64,000 bases of DNA from positions 62,001 through 126,000 of the forward strand of contig JBOEGS010000004.1 of the NCBI GenBank assembly GCA_050633545.1, in the 5' to 3' direction. The stretch's first letter is position 1; each line of letters begins with the position of its first letter. The stretch comes from Litorivita sp050633545 (lineage in GTDB: Bacteria; Pseudomonadota; Alphaproteobacteria; Rhodobacterales; Rhodobacteraceae). The notes under the pieces were generated by a model, which searched no databases, was not told the origin of the DNA, and saw only the letters and a program-made list of their open reading frames with translations. The position numbers and the translations under genes are program-made. This document shows positions 58,823 to 64,000 of the stretch, in pieces.

Positions 58823-59575
58823 GTGATCGACTTCTCGCTCAGCTTTTTTGCCGTGGCCCTGCCTGCGGTGCTCTTTGCGGGCATCTCCAAGGGCGGCTTT
58901 GGCTCTGGCGCGGCCTTTGCAGCCTCGACGATTCTGGCGCTGGTGCTGGAGCCGGGGGCGGCTTTGGGGCTGATGTTGCCGCTGCTCATGGTGATGGATG
59001 CGGCGGGTATGCGGGCCTATTGGCGGCGCTGGTCGCCCGTGGATGCGCGCCGTCTGGTCCTCGGCGCCTTGCCGGGGGTGGGGCTTGGCGCGCTGTTCTA
59101 TGCGGCGGTGAGCGCCGATGGCGTGCGGCTGTTGATCGGAGCGATCTCGGTCGGTTTTGTGCTGTGGCAATGGGCGCTCAAGGCGGGGTTGAAATTCGGC
59201 GCGCGGCCCATGGGGGCGGCGGGCGGGATCACGGCGGGGGTGGTCGCGGGGTTTTCAAGCTTTGTCAGCCATGCGGGCGGCCCGCCTGCGGCGGTCTATC
59301 TGCTGACGCGGCCCTTGGATAAAACCGCGTTCCAAGGCACCACGGTCCTCGTCTTTACGGTGATCAACGCGCTCAAGATGCTGCCATACGGGTTTTTGGG
59401 CATCTTCACGCTCAACAGCCTTTTGGCCGATGTGATCTTGGCCCCTGTGGCGGTTTTGGGCACATGGATCGGGGTGCGGCTGCATTATATGGTCTCCAAA
59501 GAGACCTTTTTCGCGCTGACCTATGTGTTGCTACTGGCGACGGGCGGCAAATTGATTTTCGATGCGCTGACCTGA
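58823..59575 (+). CDS. TauE/SafE-family transporter
   Basis: A 250-residue membrane protein with about seven or eight helices. The N-terminal FAGISKGGFGSGAAFAA and middle GFSSFVSHAGGPPAAVYLLTRPLDKTAFQGTTVLVFTVIN are the two TauE/SafE signature repeats of this proposed sulfite/sulfoacetate or organic-acid exporter family. Substrate unknown. Start is a GTG at 58823 with AAGGGG before it. Divergent from mdh. Confidence 0.88.
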   Translation: MIDFSLSFFAVALPAVLFAGISKGGFGSGAAFAASTILALVLEPGAALGLMLPLLMVMDAAGMRAYWRRWSPVDARRLVLGALPGVGLGALFYAAVSADGVRLLIGAISVGFVLWQWALKAGLKFGARPMGAAGGITAGVVAGFSSFVSHAGGPPAAVYLLTRPLDKTAFQGTTVLVFTVINALKMLPYGFLGIFTLNSLLADVILAPVAVLGTWIGVRLHYMVSKETFFALTYVLLLATGGKLIFDALT

Positions 59576-59588
59576 GCCGCGCGGGGCG

Positions 59589-59620
59589 CCCGTGCAGACA
59601 CAAACCCGTGCAGACACAAA
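59589..59620. repeat. Exact 16-bp tandem duplication
   Basis: CCCGTGCAGACACAAA occurs twice back to back (59589-59604 and 59605-59620) between the TauE stop and a terminator stem. It looks like a recent local duplication. Confidence 0.65.
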
Positions 59621-59641
59621 AAACGCGCCATATCTGGCGCG
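59615..59641 (-). terminator. Rho-independent terminator after the 103-residue gene
   Basis: Stem CGCGCCA (59641-59635 read leftward), loop GATA, TGGCGCG, then TTTTTTG. It serves the leftward gene stopping at 59671. Rightward it may also end the TauE transcript, though only CTTT follows there. Confidence 0.8.
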
Positions 59642-59670
59642 CTTTGGGGCCCTGGGTCCGGCCAGCGGCG

Positions 59671-59982
59671 TCAGGCGTCATTGCCCTCGGCGGGCAGGGC
59701 CTCGGCCAGTTCCTCAAAGGCCTGTCCGGAGGCGACAAGGCAGGTCATGCCCGAGGGCATGGTGACCGTGATGGTCCATGTGCCGCTTTCGTCCGAGGCA
59801 AAAACCTCGACCACTTGGTTGTTGGCGCCAAGGCCGATGGATTGGCGCGTCTCGCCATATCCCGAGGCCAGCCGTTCAACGACGACATCGCGCGGGCCGC
59901 AGTTTTGCCGTGTCTGCGCGGCGGCGCCATTGGCCGCAAGCGCGGCGATCAGGAGGGGAAGGCTCTTAAAAAGCAGTTTCAT
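59671..59982 (-). CDS. Small secreted protein, unknown function
   Basis: A 103-residue exported protein (signal peptide about 1-22, LLIAALAANGAAAQ). The mature region has two Cys (QNCGPRDVV and GMTCLVASG) that could pair and contains SGTWTITVTMPSG. Comparable small proteins are common in Rhodobacteraceae, but I know no function. It is divergent from the mcl gene across a 362-bp gap and is followed by a good terminator. Confidence 0.7.
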   Translation of the reverse strand: MKLLFKSLPLLIAALAANGAAAQTRQNCGPRDVVVERLASGYGETRQSIGLGANNQVVEVFASDESGTWTITVTMPSGMTCLVASGQAFEELAEALPAEGNDA

Positions 59983-60344
59983 CGCGTTAACCTTTGCTCA
60001 ATGGGGAAACCGCTCTTGGGGGCCGCATCTGTTCAAGGCTCCACGCCTGTGCGGCCGGTTTGGCTTCCGGTGTTTCATCTTGCGCAGGTTGCCTCTTTGC
60101 GGTCTGTGGCGGTCTGGGACTTGTGCCCGCTCTTTCATCCGGCGCATGAGATAAAGGTGCGCCTTGGCCCTGAAGTTAAGGTTAATCCGCCGCCCGTTCC
60201 GTCGAATTGTAGGCATTTTGGGCGGCCATCGCGCCCGATCTGCCTTGTCTCGCAGCGTTTTTTCTGCATCGCGGCGCAAATCCACTTGAACATTTGTGCA
60301 AAAAAGTGCCACTTGCAGCGCAACATTATTACCGGAGAGTTAAA
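59983..60344. promoter_or_regulatory. Divergent intergenic region upstream of mcl2
   Basis: 362 bp without a supported gene. A leftward 104-codon Arg-rich frame (59998-60312) is not convincing. The right end carries GCGCAACATTATT at 60318-60330, a 13-nt word also found in the phbB promoter inverted repeat, and GGAGAG at 60333-60338 as the mcl ribosome site. TTGTGCAAAAAAGTGCCACTTGC lies just before. I could not fix -35/-10 boxes. Confidence 0.4.
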
Positions 60345-61202
60345 ATGGACCAGACCGACCGCCCCTACCGTTCCGTGTTGTATATCCCCGGCTCCAAGGA
60401 CCGCGCATTGGACAAAGCGCGCGGCTTGCCTGTGGATGCGATCATCTTTGACCTTGAGGACGCGGTGACGCCCGAGGCCAAAGTCGAGGCGCGCGCCACG
60501 CTCAAAGCCGCGCTCGATCAGGGCGGCTATGGCGGCCGTGCCAAGATCATCCGCATCAACGGGCTTGATACCGAATGGGGCGCGGGCGATGTTGCCGCGC
60601 TGAAAGATTGCGATGTCGATGCCTTCCTTTTGCCCAAGGTCAACAGCGTCGCCGATATCAACGCGCTCAGCGATCTTTTGGGCAATGGCAAAGCCATCTG
60701 GGCGATGATGGAAACGCCTTTGGGCATTTTGAATGCGCTCGAAGTGGCCGCGCATCCGCAATTGACCGGATTTGTCGCGGGCACCAATGATCTGGCCAAA
60801 GAGCTGAACTGCCGCGCGCGCGCCGACCGTTTGCCGATGATGATGGCGTTGCAGCAAATCCTTCTGGCGGCCCGTGCCCATAACGTCATCGCGATCGACG
60901 GCGTCTATAACCAGTATAAGGACGAAGAGGGCCTCAAGGTCGAATGCGATCAGGGCCGCGATCTGGGCTATGATGGCAAAACCTTGATCCACCCCGCGCA
61001 GGTCGCCGTCACCAATGCGGCTTTTGCGCCCTCCGAGGCCGAGATCGACCTTGCCCGCCGCCAGATTGCCGCGCTCGAGGATGTCGAAGCGACGGGGCAG
61101 GGGGTTGCGGTTGTGGACGGCAAGATCGTCGAGAACCTGCATGTCGAGACCGCAAAAAAGCTGCTGGCCAAGGCCGAGGCTATTGCCGCGCTGGGCGAAT
61201 AA
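60345..61202 (+). CDS. mcl2: Malyl-CoA lyase-family protein, Mcl2 ((3S)-malyl-CoA thioesterase) type
   Basis: A 285-residue CitE-like TIM-barrel protein. RSVLYIPGSKDRALDKARGL and the metal-binding IIFDLEDAVTPEAK start it, METPLGILNA (Glu ligand) and GTNDLAKEL follow, and DGKTLIHPAQV is the CoA-binding end. It lies in the same cluster as mch and sdh, as I recall for R. sphaeroides mcl2, whose product hydrolyses malyl-CoA to malate in the ethylmalonyl-CoA pathway. A true Mcl1 lyase is usually about 318 residues, so the thioesterase assignment is preferred. Start ATG 60345. Confidence 0.85.
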   Translation: MDQTDRPYRSVLYIPGSKDRALDKARGLPVDAIIFDLEDAVTPEAKVEARATLKAALDQGGYGGRAKIIRINGLDTEWGAGDVAALKDCDVDAFLLPKVNSVADINALSDLLGNGKAIWAMMETPLGILNALEVAAHPQLTGFVAGTNDLAKELNCRARADRLPMMMALQQILLAARAHNVIAIDGVYNQYKDEEGLKVECDQGRDLGYDGKTLIHPAQVAVTNAAFAPSEAEIDLARRQIAALEDVEATGQGVAVVDGKIVENLHVETAKKLLAKAEAIAALGE

Positions 61203-61281
61203 GCGCACCCTGACGGCGAAAACGGAAAGGCAGGGCGCCTGAATGCACCAAGGCGCCCGCCCAGCAACAGGGATGACAGCC

Positions 61282-61827
61282 ATGACTTTACTCGTTCTCG
61301 GAATTGCGATCTGGATCGGCGCGCATTTGCTCAAACGGCTCGCGCCGGACCTGCGCGCCGGCATGGGAGAGAAACGCGGGCGCGGGATCATCGCTCTGGC
61401 GCTTTTTGCTTCGCTGGCCTTGATGATCATCGGCTTTCGCGGCGCGCCGCATATCGATCTGTGGTATCCGCCCGCGTTTTTCATCCATATCAATAACCTG
61501 TTGATGCTCTTGGCGGTCTTCCTTTTTGCCGTCTCCGAATCCAAAGGCGCCCTGCGCGCGAAAATCAAACATCCACAGCTCTATGCGGTCAAAACATGGG
61601 CCGTGGCGCATTTGCTGGTGAACGGCGATCTGGCCTCGGTCTTGCTGTTTGGCGGCATGTTGTTCTGGGCCGTGGTCTCGGTGATCTTGATCAACCGCAG
61701 CGGCGATTTCGTGCCCAAAGAGGCCGGCCCTGCCAAGCGCGATATCATCACTGTTGTCGCGACGCTGGTCGTCTATGCGGTGATTGTCGCCATCCATTCG
61801 TGGCTCGGCTATTCGCCTTTCGCCTGA
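61282..61827 (+). CDS. NnrU-family membrane protein
   Basis: A 181-residue membrane protein with about five or six helices. MTLLVLGIAIWIGAHLLKRL and the conserved KHPQLYAVKTWAVAHLLVNGDLASVLLFGG match the NnrU family, first linked to nitric-oxide-responsive denitrification and to isoprenoid/ubiquinone-related methyltransferase-like folds. Here it sits between mcl2 and mch, so a respiratory role is not specified. The ATG at 61282 is preferred to one three codons earlier. Confidence 0.85.
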   Translation: MTLLVLGIAIWIGAHLLKRLAPDLRAGMGEKRGRGIIALALFASLALMIIGFRGAPHIDLWYPPAFFIHINNLLMLLAVFLFAVSESKGALRAKIKHPQLYAVKTWAVAHLLVNGDLASVLLFGGMLFWAVVSVILINRSGDFVPKEAGPAKRDIITVVATLVVYAVIVAIHSWLGYSPFA

Positions 61828-61853
61828 CCCCTGCCTGAGAAGGTTTTTCCACT

Positions 61854-62060
61854 ATGCCAGATATTTACCGCCTGCTGACCGAGGATGACACATCGGCCTT
61901 TTGCCATAAGGTCAGCGAAGCGCTGGGCAAGGGCTGGGTGCTTTATGGCGATCCGAGCTATGCGTTTGATGCGGCGCGCGGCGTGATGCGCTGCGCCCAA
62001 GCGGTCGTGAAAGATATCGACACCCCCTATACCCCAGACATGAAATTAGGAGAGCAGTGA
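61854..62060 (+). CDS. DUF1737-domain small protein
   Basis: A 68-residue protein: YRLLTEDDTSAFCHKVSEALGKGWVLYGDPSYAFD is the DUF1737 pattern. Soluble, unknown function. It lies between the NnrU gene and mch, and its stop (TGA) overlaps the mch ATG, so it is co-translated with mch. Confidence 0.82.
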   Translation: MPDIYRLLTEDDTSAFCHKVSEALGKGWVLYGDPSYAFDAARGVMRCAQAVVKDIDTPYTPDMKLGEQ

Positions 62061-63091
62061 TGGCCAAAACCAATGCCGGTCGCTTTTTCGAAGACTACAC
62101 ACTTGGCGATGTGATCGAACATGCGGTGCCGCGCACCGTTTCGGGCGGCGAACGCGCGCTCTATCATGCGCTTTATCCGGCGCGCCACGCGCTCTATTCC
62201 TCCGACGAATTCGCCCGCGCCAGCGGCCTGCCCGCCGCGCCGATCGATGATCTGGCCGCCTTCCACATCGTTTTCGGCAAAACCGTGCCGGATGTCTCGC
62301 TCAATGCCGTGGCCAACCTCGGCTATGCCGAAGGGCGCTGGCTGCTGCCGGTCTACGAGGGCGATACCCTGCGCTCGACCTCCGAAGTCATCGGTTTGAA
62401 ACAGAACTCAAACGGCAAAACCGGCGTGGTCTATGTGCGCACCCGCGGCCTCAACCAGCGCGACGAAGTGGTGATGGAATATGTGCGCTGGGTCATGGTG
62501 CGCAAAAACAACCTCGATGCGCCCGCGCCCGAAACCGTGGTGCCCGAATTGTCCAAGGTTCTGGCGGTCGAGGATCTGGCGATCCCTGCGGGGCTGGATT
62601 TCACCAATTATGACTTCACCCTCGCGGGTGAGGCGCACCGTTGGGGCGATTACGAGGTGGGCGAGCAGATCGACCATGTCGACGGCGTCACCATCGAAGA
62701 GGCGGAGCATATGATCGCCACGCGCCTGTGGCAAAACACCGCCAAAGTGCATTTCGACGCGACCTTCCGCCCCGACGGGCAGCGTCTGATCTATGGCGGT
62801 CATGTGATTTCGATGGCGCGCGCGCTGTCGTTCAACGGTCTGGCCAATGCGCAGATGATCGTCGGCCTCAATGGCGGCGCGCATGCGAACCCGTGTTTCA
62901 GCGGCCTGACTGTGAAAGCATGGTCCGAAGTGCTCGATAAGAAAGAGACATCGGCCCCCGGCGTCGGCGCGATCCGCTTGCGCCTTGTTGCCACCAAAGG
63001 CGGTGCGCCCTTCGCGCTCAAAGGCGACGACGGCAAATATCTGCCTGAGGTTCTGCTCGACCTCGACTATTGGGCCTTGATGCCGATGTAA
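62060..63091 (+). CDS. mch: Mesaconyl-CoA hydratase (MaoC family)
   Basis: A 343-residue protein with two MaoC-like (hot-dog) segments. GRFFEDYTLGDVIEHAVPRTVSGGERALYHALYP starts it. The middle FGKTVPDVSLNAVANLGYAEGRWL and the second-half IYGGHVISMARALSFNGLANAQMIVGLNGGAH match the mesaconyl-CoA hydratase of Rhodobacter, which interconverts mesaconyl-C1-CoA and beta-methylmalyl-CoA. With mcl2 it points to acetyl-CoA assimilation by the ethylmalonyl-CoA pathway. The ATG at 62060 has AGGAGA upstream. A hairpin repeat follows. Confidence 0.92.
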   Translation: MAKTNAGRFFEDYTLGDVIEHAVPRTVSGGERALYHALYPARHALYSSDEFARASGLPAAPIDDLAAFHIVFGKTVPDVSLNAVANLGYAEGRWLLPVYEGDTLRSTSEVIGLKQNSNGKTGVVYVRTRGLNQRDEVVMEYVRWVMVRKNNLDAPAPETVVPELSKVLAVEDLAIPAGLDFTNYDFTLAGEAHRWGDYEVGEQIDHVDGVTIEEAEHMIATRLWQNTAKVHFDATFRPDGQRLIYGGHVISMARALSFNGLANAQMIVGLNGGAHANPCFSGLTVKAWSEVLDKKETSAPGVGAIRLRLVATKGGAPFALKGDDGKYLPEVLLDLDYWALMPM

Positions 63092-63098
63092 GAACTTT

Positions 63099-63179
63099 AT
63101 GCCTCCGGCGGGGATACTTATGGAAAATAGAAAGCGCGCGCCCTTTCTGCTTTCCGTGAAATATCCTCGCCGAAGGCAT
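63099..63179 (+). repeat. Palindromic repeat element after mch
   Basis: ATGCCTCCGGCGGGGATA (63099-63116) is mirrored by TATCCTCGCCGAAGGCAT (63162-63179), two mismatches. Inside, GGAAAATAGAAAG and CTTTCTGCTTTCC pair with two mismatches around CGCGCGCC. The whole forms an 81-nt hairpin 8 bp after the mch stop. It contains two inverted copies of the motif seen at 22162. It probably ends or protects the mch transcript before the sdh operon. Confidence 0.75.
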
Positions 63180-63234
63180 GAGAGTCGCGCGCAGCGCGTT
63201 CGCGCGGTGCATGTGGATAAGTGTTCCGTTAATT

Positions 63235-63265
63235 TGTGATCACACACTTATTCTCTGTGATCACA
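63235..63265. promoter_or_regulatory. Paired palindromic operator upstream of sdhC
   Basis: TGTGATCACA at 63235-63244 and 63256-63265, 21 bp centre to centre, 121-151 bp before the sdhC ATG. The flanks (TTTGTGATCACA) also match those at sucC. Expected to control sdhCDAB with the same factor as the suc operon. Confidence 0.75.
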
Positions 63266-63385
63266 AGGCGCGTGAAATCTGCGCTTTTGCTGCAAATTAT
63301 CCTCCCAAGCCTGCGCCTCATAGGTGACACGGCGTAAAAAAACGCTATGACAGAGGGCAGCAAGGGAACCCTGAAAGGATTTGAT

Positions 63386-63769
63386 ATGGCCGATGTGAAT
63401 CGTGGCAACCGCCCGCTCTCGCCGCATCTTTCGATTTATCGCCCCCAGCTGACATCCATCACGTCCATTTTGACGCGGATCACCGGCAATGCGCTGTTGA
63501 TCTCGGCGCTTTTGGTCGTTTGGTGGTTCTTGGCGGCGGCAACATCCGAAGAGTATTTCAACGTCGCCAATGGCGTGATCACAAGCTGGTTCGGCGATCT
63601 GGTCATGTTCTTCTCGGTTTTGGGCCTGTGGTATCACACGCTCGCCGGTTTGCGGCATCTGATCTGGGACAATGCCATCGGGCTTGACCTGCCGACCGCC
63701 TATAAAATGGGCTATGCGGTTTTGATCGGCTCTGTTGTTTTGACGGCTTTGACCGTCGTGATTTTGTAA
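63386..63769 (+). CDS. sdhC: Succinate dehydrogenase cytochrome b556 subunit
   Basis: A 127-residue membrane anchor of succinate:ubiquinone oxidoreductase. NRPLSPHLSIYRPQLTSITSILTRITGNAL (about 8-37, with the Ser/Arg quinone-site region) is the family signature. Three helices follow, with the haem His in LWYHTLAGLRHLIWD. Start ATG at 63386 after GAAAGGATT. sdhD follows after 10 bp. Confidence 0.96.
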   Translation: MADVNRGNRPLSPHLSIYRPQLTSITSILTRITGNALLISALLVVWWFLAAATSEEYFNVANGVITSWFGDLVMFFSVLGLWYHTLAGLRHLIWDNAIGLDLPTAYKMGYAVLIGSVVLTALTVVIL

Positions 63770-63779
63770 GGGGGCGATC

Positions 63780-64000
63780 ATGCGTTATCTGACAGACCGC
63801 AAGAAAGCCGTCGGCATGGGATCGGCGAAAACCGGCACAGCGCATTTTTGGGCGATGAAAGTCTCCTCCGTGGCGCTTTTGCTGTTGGTGCCGTTGTTCG
63901 TGGCGACATTCGGTTGTGCCTTGGGCGGCACCTATGAAGAGGTCATGGCCTATTACAGCCGTCCGTTCCCCGCGATTGTTGCGGCGCTGACCTTTATCGT
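63780..64000 (+). CDS. sdhD: Succinate dehydrogenase membrane anchor subunit, partial
   Basis: 73 codons from the ATG at 63780 to the window edge, no stop. MRYLTDRKKAVGMGSAKTGTAHFWAMKVSSVALLLLVPLFVA fits the N-terminus of alphaproteobacterial SdhD: a polar start with Gly-Ser-Ala-Lys-Thr-Gly then the first helix. GGGGCGATC precedes the ATG. sdhA and sdhB are expected beyond the edge. Confidence 0.92.
   Translation, partial: MRYLTDRKKAVGMGSAKTGTAHFWAMKVSSVALLLLVPLFVATFGCALGGTYEEVMAYYSRPFPAIVAALTFI

Noticed and set aside
58664..59170. N-terminal extension of mdh
   Set aside because: The Rossmann start MARPKIALIGAG at 58663 is the normal N-terminus. Upstream codons overlap the TauE gene in antisense.
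59998..60312. 104-codon Arg-rich leftward frame before the 103-residue secreted gene
   Set aside because: Lies in an intergenic region with likely promoters, has no ribosome site I trust, and its composition is unlike its neighbours. It ends just before the next start, so I kept it in mind but do not call it.
63181..63234. tRNA or small RNA in the mch-sdhC gap
   Set aside because: No cloverleaf or conserved RNA pattern can be formed. The gap is explained by the hairpin repeat and the paired operator.

Overview
The window is a gene-dense, high-GC stretch of core chromosome from an alphaproteobacterium, almost certainly family Rhodobacteraceae (Rhodobacter/Roseobacter relatives). The assignment rests on gene order: mdh-sucC-sucD-sucA-sucB-lpd, then a malyl-CoA lyase/thioesterase, an NnrU-type protein, a DUF1737 protein, mesaconyl-CoA hydratase and sdhCD. 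It is supported by pyrB-orf-pyrX-plsY, argH-lipoprotein-DUF2834-lysA-DUF4175, a tiny aa3-oxidase subunit IV, and copies of a family-type 3' repeat. I see no tRNA, rRNA, CRISPR array, insertion sequence, prophage or plasmid gene.

Layout. 1-1.5 kb: a GbsR/MarR-type regulator with two small membrane proteins and a divergent membrane protein. 1.6-5.1 kb: plsY, a metal-site-less dihydroorotase homologue, a membrane-anchored protein of unknown role and pyrB, all leftward. 5.3-12.4 kb: uracil-DNA glycosylase homologue, secreted protein, moaB and an RND efflux pair. 12.4-24 kb: DsbD-N-like protein, algH/yqgE, tsaC, acyl-CoA dehydrogenase, MBL hydrolase, small conserved genes, azlCD, mobAB and greA. 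24-30.9 kb: ETF:ubiquinone oxidoreductase, TPR protein, ispE, polyprenyl diphosphate synthase, trmN6. 30.9-35.2 kb: a DMT transporter, the polyhydroxybutyrate genes phbB and phbA, and an EAL protein. 35.3-46.9 kb: tag, a TlpA-like thioredoxin, argH-lysA, a large DUF4175 protein, a zinc-ribbon membrane protein and ftsE-ftsX-plsC-PPOX. 46.9-64 kb: the TCA-cycle and acetyl-CoA assimilation block.

How the parts fit. The right third encodes most of the TCA cycle from 2-oxoglutarate to malate, plus two enzymes of the ethylmalonyl-CoA route. The phb genes and ETF-QO feed or draw on the same acetyl-CoA pool. Two features tie them at the DNA level. A pair of TGTGATCACA palindromes with an identical 21-bp centre spacing lies upstream of both sucC and sdhC. 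A 13-nt word, GCGCAACATTATT, is shared between the phbB promoter and the mcl leader.

I did not find a defence island or an obviously new multi-gene system. The best leads are the paired palindromes, an 11-bp-period four-unit repeat present at two distant sites, a 26-codon ORF chained by ATGA overlaps on both sides upstream of pyrX, a secreted-protein gene lodged between sucC and sucD, and enzyme homologues lacking catalytic residues (PyrX; the UDG homologue).
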